From Burkholderia ubonensis (lineage in GTDB: Bacteria > Pseudomonadota > Gammaproteobacteria > Burkholderiales > Burkholderiaceae): a DNA stretch of 64,000 nt. The notes beneath the pieces are model-generated. The model had not been told where the DNA came from, did not search any database, and was given only the letters and a program-made list of their open reading frames with translations. Below, one piece after another: positions 9,250 through 19,315 of the stretch. Position 1 is the first letter of the stretch, and each line of letters begins with the position of its first letter. The stretch is from positions 1,054,001 through 1,118,000 of the forward strand of contig NZ_CP013421.1 in NCBI RefSeq assembly GCF_001718695.1. Direction: 5' to 3'. The translations under genes and the position numbers were made by a program.

Positions 9250-10551
9250 ATGAACGAAATAAACGCGGGATCGAGCCGAATTAAACTTGTCAACGTAACA
9301 TATATCGGAGGAGCGTCTGCTCGATCTGATGTTTCGCGAGGAATTGTGCGCTACGTAATAAGCTGGATTTCGCCAACGATTTATAGTCTAGTGCTTTTTT
9401 CTGCATTTTCGATAAAGGTATTCGATGTTGGCGGAAATTACCTGTTTGAAGCGGCGCTGTTTTTGGCGATTGGATGGGGACTCATTGCTCGCGACCCCAT
9501 CGCGCGCGCAGTCGTGAGGATTGTCCGGTATAAAAGACACGAAGTAATCGCGGCATTTATAACTATAACTGCACTTTTTATATTGGGGTCTCTCATCGGG
9601 GGGAATGCAATATATTCATATGCCGATTACAGGGCTAATCTTAGTATCCTGCTCGGCTTTCTGATTTTCTGGGATTTTAGGCGACGAGATTCGTTGCCGT
9701 TGATTCAGCTCGGGATAGTTACCGGAATAATAAGTGCATTGAGTTGGTATTTTCAAGTCACTGGAGATTCCTTGGGAACAAAATTCGCGTCTCCATACGT
9801 TTGCATGCTGGTGGCGATCGTGCTCGCGTGTGAGTCGCGTCGGATGGCTCTTGCTGCATTGGCCACCGTGCTGCTTGTATTTCTGGCAGCCGTTAGTTTT
9901 TATCGACAATATTGGATTTCCGCCGCGTGCGGAATCGTTTATTTGTTGTCCTATACGGCATCACAGCTTGAGAATAGGTCACGACTGCGTCTCGTGATAA
10001 TTATTGCGGCGGGCGCAATTGTAGCAATCCCAGTCGCACCGCGTCTCGTTTCAAAGGTAGAAGATTTTTTTGTTAGCGACCAATCACATTATATTCAGGC
10101 TGTCGGAAAGACTCAGAATTTTCTTGATGCCACCGTAAGTGGAAACGGGAGAATGCAAGGCTCTGACGAGACGCGATTTTCGTATTTTAAGTTTATTTTT
10201 ACGAATCCATGGAAGGTAACGTTGCCTCACGGACTCGGGTATCGTTCATTTTTCAATGACATTGATCCGTATTTTTCGCAATCGGTTGTAGAGGTGACGA
10301 CCATAGATTCTTTGTTTTTCTACATGTGTTTTCACTATGGAATTTTATTGACTGCCCCATTCTTAGCATGGTTGGTTCGCGGTATATATGTGTCTAGGCG
10401 CAAGAGAGGGATGATGCCAACTATGTGCATAGCAGTGGTTATGTTTGTGGCTCTCTTATTCGATGGAGGGCAAGCTGTTGTTATATCTCGAGCCTTTTGG
10501 TTGGGTATGTTGATCGCGATGATTGTTCATCCCGTTAAAATTAGAATATAA
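9250..10551 (+). CDS. Wzy-like polysaccharide polymerase / O-antigen ligase-type membrane protein
   Basis: This 433-residue protein has about 10-12 hydrophobic segments and one larger hydrophilic loop near residues 285-345 (around RMQGSDETRFSYFKFIF and PHGLGYRSFF). That is the layout of Wzy polymerases, which join repeat units in the periplasm. The sequence is poorly conserved, as is usual for Wzy, so the call rests on topology and on its place beside a Wzx-type flippase and GTs. Codon use is far more AT-rich than in the genes upstream, which suggests acquisition from another source. No strong Shine-Dalgarno is seen. Confidence 0.7.
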   Translation: MNEINAGSSRIKLVNVTYIGGASARSDVSRGIVRYVISWISPTIYSLVLFSAFSIKVFDVGGNYLFEAALFLAIGWGLIARDPIARAVVRIVRYKRHEVIAAFITITALFILGSLIGGNAIYSYADYRANLSILLGFLIFWDFRRRDSLPLIQLGIVTGIISALSWYFQVTGDSLGTKFASPYVCMLVAIVLACESRRMALAALATVLLVFLAAVSFYRQYWISAACGIVYLLSYTASQLENRSRLRLVIIIAAGAIVAIPVAPRLVSKVEDFFVSDQSHYIQAVGKTQNFLDATVSGNGRMQGSDETRFSYFKFIFTNPWKVTLPHGLGYRSFFNDIDPYFSQSVVEVTTIDSLFFYMCFHYGILLTAPFLAWLVRGIYVSRRKRGMMPTMCIAVVMFVALLFDGGQAVVISRAFWLGMLIAMIVHPVKIRI

Positions 10552-10599
10552 CGTGATTTGCCGAATAACCGGAATGAAACTAAATGGTTTGATAACGCC

Positions 10600-12234
10600 A
10601 TGCGTCCATCTCGAAGAGCAGCGGTCGCTAAAATCGGTGCTGTTGTCGCCGGATATGTGGGGGCGCCATTCATGGTGAACGCCGACGAGCGGCCGTCGAG
10701 TGCTGCTGACGTCGGACTCAAGAGCGTGGTCGCTGTTGAAGATTACTACGAGGAAAAAGACAGGGGGGATTGGTTAGCTGCATTTCAGCGTGCCTCCAAT
10801 GCCATTCATCAGCGTGGTGGCGGAGTAATATGTTTGAATCTCCCCAAATATATCCTTGGGAAATATACCGGATCAGACGTAGACGAAAACATCTTGGGTC
10901 ACCATCTTGATCCAACTAGTATTTCGAGAATTTGGATATTGCCTTCAAATGTCCTCGTAACGTCGAAAGGTCGCTCGATTATCGATATGATGGGTGGTGA
11001 GTCGTCACCTTTCGGCTACCAGACATCAATAAATATATTGTCAGGGGTATTCGATGGCGAGAAAACTGCTGAGGTGATAGGGGTGAGTTGTAATGAAAAT
11101 CAGATTTTCTTTAAAAACGCCCCAGATGTTCTTGTCGGTCAGACTATCCGCTTGGCACGAAATGGGCGCTCGGTAAGCAGTACGCCCTCACGCGAAGACG
11201 CGCCAAACCAATTTTTGACTGTCAGGTCGATCGATAAAAATTCAATTACGGTCGATCAGCGTTTGCGTCAGATTTTTGAATATGCGGAGAATCTCGTCAT
11301 ACGATTCCGTAATGGGCAACAGGATTATCCAAAAAATATTCGGTTGGAGAACTTGCACTTTACGGCTACAGAGGGGGCTGCATATATCTGTCACTCAGCA
11401 ACTATCGACAGCGGGTGGCAAAAAGTCGTCTTGGATCGCGGTGTCTCAGCGTCATGGGGCACGTCAAACGGAGTAACAAGTGACTGTGTTACTGTGATTT
11501 CGGACGATATTAAAAAAAACACACTGACAATCGAATCAACCTCCGATGTCGACTGGGGGAGTCTTGTTCTGGAAGGAAACGGATCATCAAATTCGCTTGG
11601 TGGATTGCTAGTCGGTGATACGTCGATTAACGTTCACTTCAAACACATCGAGGTACGCGATTTTCAGCGAGCTGGGATAAGTGTGTTATTTGGAGGGGAT
11701 ACCGAAATAGATTATCTCGCAGCAAAAAACTGCGCAACGAACACACCATCTGAGGACGCATATTCAGCGGCGGTTTCTATAGGTTTTCCTGCCACAGGCG
11801 CTGGCCCGAGTTCGTCTATTTCGGAAAGACTTTCTTCCAAGTACAAAATAAGAAACACTGGAACGACGAAAGTACGTATTAGGAAATTGTCCATTACGGG
11901 ACAGACGACAGTTCCGGTTCGTGTACATGACGCCGAATTGACAATTGACGATGGATATATTGAATTCTTGGATCGAGGCGCGCATTCCCCGTTTCTGATT
12001 GGGCAATCTGGCTTGAGTAGGTCAGATGCAAAGTTTTTTCCGCTAGGGGGGGTGGCAGGGTTGCGCCTTGGTAAAATTAGAATAGTTTCACTCGGAAAGC
12101 GGACGTTATCCCTTGTGGCGAAGAATGCGGTTGGAAGCCACTTTTCAGATGATTCGAGCGTAAAGCCGAAATTGGGCCGGATTACTATAGATGGCCAGAT
12201 AATCAATTCCATGTGGCCCTTAATTATAAGGTGA
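10600..12234 (+). CDS. Secreted parallel beta-helix protein, pectate-lyase-3-like, possible Tat substrate
   Basis: The frame opens with TTG at 10558, but ATG at 10600 gives an N-terminus MRPSRRAAVAKIGAVV with twin arginines, a hydrophobic stretch and an Ala-rich cleavage region near VNADE, which looks like a Tat signal. The segment DWLAAFQRASNAIHQRGGGV matches the opening of pectate-lyase-superfamily beta-helix proteins, and beta-rich repeats continue through the rest of the 544 residues. Such proteins next to Wzy genes act as polymer lyases, hydrolases or epimerases. No catalytic residues could be assigned, so the activity is unknown. The gene lies 6 bases before the acyltransferase and is AT-rich. 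Confidence 0.68.
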   Translation: MRPSRRAAVAKIGAVVAGYVGAPFMVNADERPSSAADVGLKSVVAVEDYYEEKDRGDWLAAFQRASNAIHQRGGGVICLNLPKYILGKYTGSDVDENILGHHLDPTSISRIWILPSNVLVTSKGRSIIDMMGGESSPFGYQTSINILSGVFDGEKTAEVIGVSCNENQIFFKNAPDVLVGQTIRLARNGRSVSSTPSREDAPNQFLTVRSIDKNSITVDQRLRQIFEYAENLVIRFRNGQQDYPKNIRLENLHFTATEGAAYICHSATIDSGWQKVVLDRGVSASWGTSNGVTSDCVTVISDDIKKNTLTIESTSDVDWGSLVLEGNGSSNSLGGLLVGDTSINVHFKHIEVRDFQRAGISVLFGGDTEIDYLAAKNCATNTPSEDAYSAAVSIGFPATGAGPSSSISERLSSKYKIRNTGTTKVRIRKLSITGQTTVPVRVHDAELTIDDGYIEFLDRGAHSPFLIGQSGLSRSDAKFFPLGGVAGLRLGKIRIVSLGKRTLSLVAKNAVGSHFSDDSSVKPKLGRITIDGQIINSMWPLIIR

Positions 12235-12240
12235 CGATAT

Positions 12241-13326
12241 ATGGAAAATTATGGCGACGGGAAAATGGCTAAACCACTGATTAAGTCATTTGAGGGGCTC
12301 AGAGGAGTCGCAGCCTTTTTGGTTGTGATTTACCACGTCAAGGCACTTCACGGTATTTCATTGATCAAAGCCGGGTATCTATCGGTTGATTTGTTTTTTA
12401 TATTGAGCGGTTATGTGATGTGTGTTAGCTATGGCGATAGGCTAGTGAGTTTCGCGGAATTTTTTAAATACATGTTTTCGAGGCTCGCGCGGTTATTGCC
12501 GCTCCTGCTATTTTCTTATCTTGCATATTTTATTGTTGCCAATGTGGTTGATTCAGCTGGCGCGTTGATTTTGCCCTCGGCGGCGGAAATATTGGCCACG
12601 ATCACCATGATTTTCGGACTCGGTTTGCCAAATATTCATGTATATAATTTCGCGAGTTGGAGTATCAGTACGGAGTTTTACGCGTACGTAGTCTTTGGCA
12701 TGTTTTGGCTTGTGGTGGATAATCAACGCCGTGCGTTAATTTCGTTGGTTATTTCGCTCGTTTGTTATGCATTTCTATTTTATATAGATTTGGTAAAAAA
12801 TGGATGCGGTGTTGGTGCAAAGGCATGTCTTGATAATGTGGCCTCATCAGGAGCAATGATTCGATGCTTGGCGGGTTTTTTTGCAGGTGTTGTGGTATAT
12901 CATTTTAAGCCGTGGCGCGAATTTTCCTGGATGGGAATGAGTGGCTATGCGGAGGTTGCTATTGCTGTGGCTTCAATCTTTTTGATCACAACGTCAACGC
13001 AGTATGGTGTGCTGGCATTTGTCGCTCCACTTGCATTTGCAATGTTGATCGGTCTATTGAGCGGAGATAAGGGAATTATTTCTAATTTGTTGAATTCGCC
13101 TATCCCGCAAATGTTGGGTAGGCTGTCCTATTCAATGTATCTTTTACATATGCCTCTGTTGCTTGTTTTTGAATCGATGATGGGTATCGTGATTGATATT
13201 AGATTCTTTGCGATTTTGATTTTATATTTGATTACCCTTATTTCAATTTCCTATGTGACTAACATATTCATCGAGATGCCTGGAAAGCGAGGAATGATGG
13301 CTGTGTATAGGGCGGTGGTTGTATAG
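12241..13326 (+). CDS. Acyltransferase-3 family membrane O-acyltransferase
   Basis: This 361-residue inner-membrane protein has about ten hydrophobic segments. The start of the family domain is clear (SFEGLRGVAAFLVVIYHV), with the Arg and His that mark acyltransferase-3 proteins such as OafA-type O-acetylases. VDLFFILSGYVM and FASWSISTEFYAYVVF follow in the usual order. It probably acetylates the polysaccharide or its lipid-linked unit on the periplasmic side. The ATG at 12241 or at 12265 could start it. It lies 6 bases after the beta-helix gene and shares its AT-rich codon use. Confidence 0.85.
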   Translation: MENYGDGKMAKPLIKSFEGLRGVAAFLVVIYHVKALHGISLIKAGYLSVDLFFILSGYVMCVSYGDRLVSFAEFFKYMFSRLARLLPLLLFSYLAYFIVANVVDSAGALILPSAAEILATITMIFGLGLPNIHVYNFASWSISTEFYAYVVFGMFWLVVDNQRRALISLVISLVCYAFLFYIDLVKNGCGVGAKACLDNVASSGAMIRCLAGFFAGVVVYHFKPWREFSWMGMSGYAEVAIAVASIFLITTSTQYGVLAFVAPLAFAMLIGLLSGDKGIISNLLNSPIPQMLGRLSYSMYLLHMPLLLVFESMMGIVIDIRFFAILILYLITLISISYVTNIFIEMPGKRGMMAVYRAVVV

Positions 13327-13535
13327 TGTTAGTTGTTAACCTGATGATATTTATTTTGGCGTGAGGAAAATTGATTATTTTTGCGTAGATTTGTGATTGA
13401 ATTTTTCTATGGGATGTCTGGTTGGGGTGCCGTCATTAAGGTGAAAAATATTGATTTATCTTGGTGGTCGGTTGGGTTGTGGTATTTGATTTATTGAGAA
13501 TGGGTCGACAATTCGATAGCAGTGGTGGGGAAGAT

Positions 13536-14117
13536 ATGCGCACACGTACGAAAGCGATATGTATTTTCATGACGCTTGTGTTTTTTTTATTGACTGATAC
13601 TGCGGCTAACGCCCAAAGTGAATCGAATAAAGGACGAACGCGCCGACAATGGGGAAATCGGAATCTGCCGGTGGGAACATTGACATCTCCGCATTTCGGG
13701 ACCGCACATGGAATTGATGGTAGGGCGACAGGCGGCTTTAGCAGCATTGATGGCAAAGCTTCGGCCAGCAACGGCCAGGCACGGAACTCAATAAGCGTCC
13801 CCGGGGCATCCACTAGTCCGTTGCTCGGTGCACCGAAAAGTTACGACGGGCGATATGACGCGAATTTCGGCGAGGAGCTCGGTGGAAAGCACTCTGCTGC
13901 GCCCTCGGAAGGTTACAGTCGAACACCGGTTGAGCGGCTACTCTCCCGGGAGTCCGCCGCCAGTATTGCTGGCTACACCGGGCAAAGCAGTCAGGGAAAG
14001 AACTTGGGGCGGACCAATAGTGCGGCCACGTTGTCGTATCGCGCTTCGCATTCTGGTTCGCCGGGTGGCGGCGATGGTACGATCAGCAGAAGCAGCATAT
14101 ACCGCTCGCCTTGGTGA
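13536..14117 (+). CDS. Small secreted Ser/Gly-rich protein of unknown function
   Basis: The likely start is ATG 13536, since the first 26 residues (MRTRTKAICIFMTLVFFLLT, then DTAANA) form a clean Sec signal peptide with cleavage before QSES. An in-frame ATG at 13461 would put the signal in the wrong place. The mature part, about 165 residues, is rich in Ser, Gly and Ala and has low complexity, with loosely repeated SPHFGTAHGIDG and SPLLGAPKSYDG elements spaced about 50 residues apart. No family was recognised. A purine-rich GTGGGGAAG lies ahead of the start. It may be a wall, matrix or secreted accessory protein. Confidence 0.6.
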   Translation: MRTRTKAICIFMTLVFFLLTDTAANAQSESNKGRTRRQWGNRNLPVGTLTSPHFGTAHGIDGRATGGFSSIDGKASASNGQARNSISVPGASTSPLLGAPKSYDGRYDANFGEELGGKHSAAPSEGYSRTPVERLLSRESAASIAGYTGQSSQGKNLGRTNSAATLSYRASHSGSPGGGDGTISRSSIYRSPW

Positions 14118-14372
14118 ATGAATCAAGTGATCGGTAACTCGTTTTTGGTACTACTGCGACGTCTCAAGAGTCAAGTGCAAGGGCTATCCTATCGTCTGTA
14201 CGCGTCTCAGCGGTCTGCCCGCGAGCACACGAGCACGCGTTCACATTCACCGACATAGCGCTACGCTGATGAAAAGGCGTCACGGCGCCGCAAGCGCTCT
14301 ACGAACTCGCCGATAATACATAAATTTGACGTGTCGCGATTTTGAGGCGGAAGCCCTACGCCTCGTGATTAG

Positions 14373-15527
14373 CTAATTCGATCCCAGACAGTCGGAGTAG
14401 ACGCCGACCAGTTTTTCGACGTATTGATTCCAGTTGTGAGTATTGGTTGCGGCGAGGAGTGCCTGGTGAGAAAATTCCCTCAGCCTTCCGGGGGCGCTAA
14501 CCATCTCATCTATTGCATTGGCCAGTTGGGTGGCGGAAGCGGCCGGAATGATTTTGCCGCTACGATTATGTTCGATGATTTCCGCAGCCCCGGATTCTAG
14601 CGTGGCGACAATCGGAAGTCCGGTAGCCAAAGCTTCGCATAGCACTACCGCCAAACCCTCCTCCAGGGAAGGCAGCACGAAGAGATCAGCGGAATTGTAG
14701 TATGTGTTGAGTTGTGTGTTGTCCACACGCGGAATGTGCGTGAACAGATGTCGATATGGCTCCAGTAAAAATTCAATATGTGGATCAATTTGACCGATCA
14801 GCGTGACATGCAATCGCTTGTCGTTGAGTTGCTTGACGGCTTCCAGGAGGTAAAGTTGGCCCTTTCTCAAATTGATTTGTCCAACGCACAAGATGTCGAA
14901 GCGATCCTTTGACTGGTCATGTCTATTTAGAGGGTGAAATCTTTTCACATTCGCGGCATATGGAATAACTTTTATTTTGCTTTCCGAAACTCCCTGCTGA
15001 ATGAAGGACTCTCGTACGATCGCTGATGGCGCCAGCACGTAATCGTACATTTCTAATTCGTCCATCAATCTCTTTTGTTGTCGATTAATTCTGTTGACAT
15101 GTGGAAGCCCGCGCTTGTCTTCCTCCTTGGTTAGAATGCTGTCACGATAAATCGGATGGGTATTGACAACCTCTCCGATTACGGTCGAGCCTTCGCGTTT
15201 CGCGACCTTGACAACTTGTCGTGACGTACCGTGTGCCATGACGTGTAGTACTTGAGTCGGTCGCCAGTTTAGGCGCACGCCAAGTTGCCAAAGGTCGTGA
15301 TATGACGGGTAGAGCAAATCGCTCAGCCGTCCCTTCAACACTTTGGCATGAGCTCGGACGGCATATTCTTTTGCCCAGATATTGATCGAACGGCTGTGCG
15401 CCAACGAGAATGCGGAATTGCGTATCTTATGGGAGTAGTAAAATGTATCTAGAATTCCGGATCTGTCTAGATTTTCAATGTAATTGTGAAAGTGGAAGCG
15501 ACCGCAAACTGCCACGCTAACCTTCAT
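14373..15527 (-). CDS. GT4-family glycosyltransferase
   Basis: This minus-strand GT-B enzyme has 384 residues from the ATG at 15527, where a GGAG site lies 9 bases upstream and the protein starts MKVSVAVCGRFHFHNY. The frame remains open to 15602, but the extension is basic and unconserved. Marks include the linker VIPYAANVKRFHP, then ILCVGQINLRKGQLYLLEAV and the EX7E-type region PSLEEGLAVVLCEALATGLP. The gene is convergent with the small secreted protein and has intermediate base composition. It probably takes part in the same polymer. The donor is unknown. Confidence 0.82.
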   Translation of the reverse strand: MKVSVAVCGRFHFHNYIENLDRSGILDTFYYSHKIRNSAFSLAHSRSINIWAKEYAVRAHAKVLKGRLSDLLYPSYHDLWQLGVRLNWRPTQVLHVMAHGTSRQVVKVAKREGSTVIGEVVNTHPIYRDSILTKEEDKRGLPHVNRINRQQKRLMDELEMYDYVLAPSAIVRESFIQQGVSESKIKVIPYAANVKRFHPLNRHDQSKDRFDILCVGQINLRKGQLYLLEAVKQLNDKRLHVTLIGQIDPHIEFLLEPYRHLFTHIPRVDNTQLNTYYNSADLFVLPSLEEGLAVVLCEALATGLPIVATLESGAAEIIEHNRSGKIIPAASATQLANAIDEMVSAPGRLREFSHQALLAATNTHNWNQYVEKLVGVYSDCLGSN

Positions 15528-15745
15528 GATTCGATGCTCCACGGGAATTTGTTTGGTTGGATCCGGTCGATGGCGGGACTTATTCATTAAATTTACAAAC
15601 ACTGAATTGCGGGGTGCAAACGTGCATTGCGCGATGCCCGCAGTGCCTGATTTATATCCGAGGCCCTATTGGTAAGTTCCGTAACGGTTCTGGTTCAATT
15701 GCGGGCTTAAGGTCTCGATATAGACCGAATCCGGAAGTTGTACGC

Positions 15746-17152
15746 TTATGCCCGTGCTACGCTCAGCGTCCTAACTGTTTCCGCTCCCGCCACATCCGGC
15801 CGCCCAATACTGTAATACTCAACCCCCAACTCCCCCATCGCCTCCGGCTCATAAAGATTCCGCCCATCGAAGATCACCGGCTCATTCAGCAGTTCCACCA
15901 GCGCCGCGAAATTCGGGCTCTTGAACACCTTCCACTCGGTGACGATCAGCAGCGCGTCGGCGCCGGCCGCAGCCTCTTCCGACGTCGCAACGAACCGAAG
16001 CCTTGCATGTGCGCCAGGATCGTCGCCAAGATCGAGAGCGAGCACACGCCGCGCTTCCTCCGTCGCAACCGGATCGTAAGCGCGAACGCTCGCACCGCGC
16101 TTCAGCAGCCCGGCGATCAGATCGCGGCTCGGCGCTTCGCGCATGTCGTCGGTATTGGGCTTGAACGCCAGCCCCCACAGCCCGAACGTGAGCCCCGACA
16201 GATTTTCCCCGAATCGCTCCGAAATCTTCTCGAGCAACACCTTCTTCTGCGCATCGTTGACCGCTTCGACAGCTTCCAGAATCCGCAGCGACTGGCCGTA
16301 TTCGGCAGCGGTCTGCACCAGCGCACGCACGTCCTTCGGAAAACACGATCCGCCGTAGCCGACCCCGGCATACAGGAAGTCGTAACCGATCCGCGGATCC
16401 GAACCGATGCCGCGCCGCACGGCCTCGATATCCGCGCCGACGCGATCGGCCAGATTCGCCAGCTCGTTCATGAACGAGATGCGCGTCGCGAGCATCGCGT
16501 TCGCCGCATACTTGGTGAACTCGGCCGAGCGCACGTCCATATAGCGCGTCCGCTCATGATTGCGGTTGAACGGAGCATACAGCCGTTTCATCTGTTCGCG
16601 CGCACGCTCGCCAGCTTCATCGGAATCGGTGCCGATCACGATGCGGTCCGGGCGCATGAAATCGTCGACGGCCGCACCTTCCTTCAAAAACTCCGGATTC
16701 GACACGACCGAGAATTCATGGCGCACGCCGCGCCGCGTGAGCTCGGTCGCGATCGCATCGCGCACGTGCAGCGCGGTGCCTACCGGCACGGTCGACTTAT
16801 CGACCACCACCTTCGCGCCGGTCATGTAGCGCCCGATGTTGCGCGCAGCGGCGAGCACGTATTGCAGATCGGCGGAACCGTCCTCGTCGGGCGGCGTACC
16901 GACGGCGATGAACTGGATGTCGCCGTGCGCGACGCTCGCTTCGATATCGGTCGAGAACTGCAGCCGGCCGCTGGCGCGATTGCGATCGATCAGCTCCTTC
17001 AGGCCCGGCTCGTGAATCGGTACGCCGCCGCCGTTCAGGATGTCGATCTTGCGTTGGTCGACGTCGACGCAAAACACGTCGTTGCCGATTTCGGCGAGGC
17101 AAGCGCCAGTGACGAGGCCTACGTAGCCGGTACCGATGATGGTGATCTTCAT
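15746..17152 (-). CDS. ugd: UDP-glucose 6-dehydrogenase
   Basis: This cytoplasmic enzyme oxidises UDP-glucose to UDP-glucuronate with two NAD+. The N-terminal Rossmann loop is [21 protein letters not shown]. The catalytic Cys is at about residue 270 in [13 protein letters not shown], and the C-terminal domain begins [20 protein letters not shown]. At 468 residues it has the usual size. ATG 17152 is the start; the longer open frame is not conserved. It lies 31 bases after the WcaI-like gene, in the order galU, PAP2, GT, ugd. GalU supplies its substrate, so the polymer probably contains glucuronate. Confidence 0.95.
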   Translation of the reverse strand: MKITIIGTGYVGLVTGACLAEIGNDVFCVDVDQRKIDILNGGGVPIHEPGLKELIDRNRASGRLQFSTDIEASVAHGDIQFIAVGTPPDEDGSADLQYVLAAARNIGRYMTGAKVVVDKSTVPVGTALHVRDAIATELTRRGVRHEFSVVSNPEFLKEGAAVDDFMRPDRIVIGTDSDEAGERAREQMKRLYAPFNRNHERTRYMDVRSAEFTKYAANAMLATRISFMNELANLADRVGADIEAVRRGIGSDPRIGYDFLYAGVGYGGSCFPKDVRALVQTAAEYGQSLRILEAVEAVNDAQKKVLLEKISERFGENLSGLTFGLWGLAFKPNTDDMREAPSRDLIAGLLKRGASVRAYDPVATEEARRVLALDLGDDPGAHARLRFVATSEEAAAGADALLIVTEWKVFKSPNFAALVELLNEPVIFDGRNLYEPEAMGELGVEYYSIGRPDVAGAETVRTLSVARA

Positions 17153-17183
17153 GTTGCGGTATCGAGAAGAGTCGAATGCAGTT

Positions 17184-18449
17184 TCAGAAATCCGGATGCC
17201 GTGCGCCGGGGACTTCGGCGTCGGACGGCGCGGGACGCAATGCGTGCAACTTGGCATCGAATGCGCTCAACACCGCGTCGCGCGAAAGCACGGCCTCGGC
17301 GAATTTGCGCCCGGCCTGCCCCAGTCGGGCGCGTTCGGCCGCATTCGCCGCGAGCGCGTCGATCGACGACGCAAGCGTTTCGGCATCGCCCGGCGGAACC
17401 ACGATCCCGCGCGGCGCAACAACGTCATGCAGCTCGGTGCCGGGGCTCGCCATCGCGATCACGGCCCGCCCGCTGGCGAACATGCCGGTCAGCTTCGACG
17501 GCATCACGAGATCGGCAGCGTCGGCACGCTGGGGCAGCACATGGATGTCGGCGAGATTCAGCAGCTCGTTCAGCCGGCTGATCGGTTGCAGCTCGAGAAA
17601 GCGGCAGTTCCTCAGGCCGCCGCAGCGCATCAGAAGCTCCGCACGCGCCGGCCCGTTGCCGCAGAACACGAACACGACGTCGTCTCGCATCACGAGTCGT
17701 TGCGCCGCGTCGGCCAGGATATCGAGCCCTTGCTTCGCACCCATGTTGCCCGAATAGAGCACGATCGTCGCGGTGGGAGAGATGTACAGCGAGGTCCGTA
17801 ATTCGCTCGGCCGCTTGAGCGGATAGATCGAATGCGTGTCGGCCCAGTTCGCAAAATGGACGAGCTTGTGCGGCTGAATGCCCTTGCGCATCGCATGCTC
17901 GATCATCTTTCCCGAGATCGTCGATACGGTGTCGAACCGCTTCAGCAGCGTACGTTCGAGCACAAGCACCGCACGCTTGAGCAGCGATCCCTTCAGCATC
18001 CCGAGGCTGAATGCGGCATCGACCTCGTAGTCCTGGATGTGAATCCACGCATGCGCGCCGGTGAGGCGCGCGACGAGCCAGCCGGCCGGTGCATTGAGCA
18101 GGCTCGGCGCGATGCACACGACGACGTCGGGCCGCCACAGCGCCTGCCGCAGCATGATCGGAAAGCTCGACAGCGCGAAGCTCGCCAGGTGCGCGATGCG
18201 GCGCATGCCGCTCGGTCGCGACGGCACCCACAGCGGCGCACGCCAGAGCGCGACGCCGCCGCGCTCTTCGGTCGAGTAGCGCAGCGCCGAGTAACCGCTG
18301 GCGACGCGCCACTCGGGATAGTAGGGCGGCGCGCACACGACACGCACGGTGTGGCCTTTCTCGACGAGCGTTTCCGCCATCTCGGCGGTGTACTTGCCGA
18401 TGCCGGTCAGCTCGGGCGCATAGTTGATGCCGTAGACGAGGATCTTCAT
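17184..18449 (-). CDS. WcaI-like colanic-acid-type glycosyltransferase (GT4)
   Basis: This GT-B transferase has 421 residues. It opens [24 protein letters not shown], split here as [13 protein letters not shown] and TGIGKYT, and continues PPYYPEWRV, the typical start of WcaI-family enzymes. The C-terminal domain carries [16 protein letters not shown] and the [22 protein letters not shown] region in place of a classic EX7E motif, as in WcaI. A GGGAG site precedes ATG 18449 by five bases. It is read with ugd and probably adds a sugar to the polymer in the minus-strand part of the locus. Confidence 0.88.
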   Translation of the reverse strand: MKILVYGINYAPELTGIGKYTAEMAETLVEKGHTVRVVCAPPYYPEWRVASGYSALRYSTEERGGVALWRAPLWVPSRPSGMRRIAHLASFALSSFPIMLRQALWRPDVVVCIAPSLLNAPAGWLVARLTGAHAWIHIQDYEVDAAFSLGMLKGSLLKRAVLVLERTLLKRFDTVSTISGKMIEHAMRKGIQPHKLVHFANWADTHSIYPLKRPSELRTSLYISPTATIVLYSGNMGAKQGLDILADAAQRLVMRDDVVFVFCGNGPARAELLMRCGGLRNCRFLELQPISRLNELLNLADIHVLPQRADAADLVMPSKLTGMFASGRAVIAMASPGTELHDVVAPRGIVVPPGDAETLASSIDALAANAAERARLGQAGRKFAEAVLSRDAVLSAFDAKLHALRPAPSDAEVPGARHPDF

Positions 18450-18638
18450 CGGCTCCCAGCGAAAATAGAAAATGGTGCAGTGCGTGATGAACCCATTGTC
18501 GGTAATGCCAATCGTGCGAGTCCGACAGAATGTTGATCGGTGCCGCCAATCGTCGGCCGCGACCGTGCAGCACCACGAGCGTCGTCGCGCATCGCCGGTC
18601 GCATGTCGAGCCCGGCAACCTCCGCGCACGTCCCCCGC

Positions 18639-19220
18639 TCACATCCCCCTTGCACAAACCACCGGCGCATACACGTCGATCGCATCCTGAATCGCCGCAT
18701 GCCGTCCATACGCAAGCGCCGCCACGGCGCATACCGACACCACCGCGAGCGGCCGCAATACGGGCGGCAGGATCGGTGCATCCGTCCATCGTTTCAGTAG
18801 CACGACGGTGACGAGCACACCGAGCATCCAGCCGGCCATCACTTCGGACGCGGTATGTGCGTCGTCGCGTGCGCGCGCCACGGCGATCGTCGCGGCAAGC
18901 GCGAGCCCCGGCAACAGCGCGCGCAATGTACGCGTGTTCCAGCCGTCGTGCAGCATCAGCAGGCATGCCATCGGCCACACGGCCGCAGCGAGCAGCGCAT
19001 GCCCGCTGATCGCGCGGAAGTGCACCGCGCGAATCTGCACGCCGCATCCCGCATGAAGTATCTTCGTGACGCCGACGAGCAACATCGCCGCGGCGAGCAG
19101 CGTGGCCCACGACAGCGCAATGCGCCAGCCGTACAACGAGCGCGTGAGCCACGCGAAACACACGGCGGCGAGCGGGAGCGTCAGCGCAGCGTCACCGAGG
19201 TTGCCGATGGCGGTCCACAT
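18639..19220 (-). CDS. PAP2-family membrane phosphatase
   Basis: This 193-residue inner-membrane protein has about five or six hydrophobic segments. The PAP2 motifs are visible in order: the ISGH core and a final ARARDDAHTASEVMAG segment. The family norm in that last motif is Arg-x5-His-x3-Asp, and here Glu stands in for Asp. It probably dephosphorylates undecaprenyl pyrophosphate or a similar lipid, recycling carrier for polymer synthesis. ATG 19220 was chosen because the protein then begins MWTAIGNLGDAAL; the longer frame is unconserved. It lies between galU and the WcaI-like gene. Confidence 0.8.
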   Translation of the reverse strand: MWTAIGNLGDAALTLPLAAVCFAWLTRSLYGWRIALSWATLLAAAMLLVGVTKILHAGCGVQIRAVHFRAISGHALLAAAVWPMACLLMLHDGWNTRTLRALLPGLALAATIAVARARDDAHTASEVMAGWMLGVLVTVVLLKRWTDAPILPPVLRPLAVVSVCAVAALAYGRHAAIQDAIDVYAPVVCARGM

Positions 19221-19315
19221 GTGCGGTCCTCGCTGCGCGACGCCGCAATGTCCGCGGCACGTGGCGTGAAAGATCGGTCGCACGATGCGCCGCGGTCCGC
19301 GGCGCGCGACCGGCG

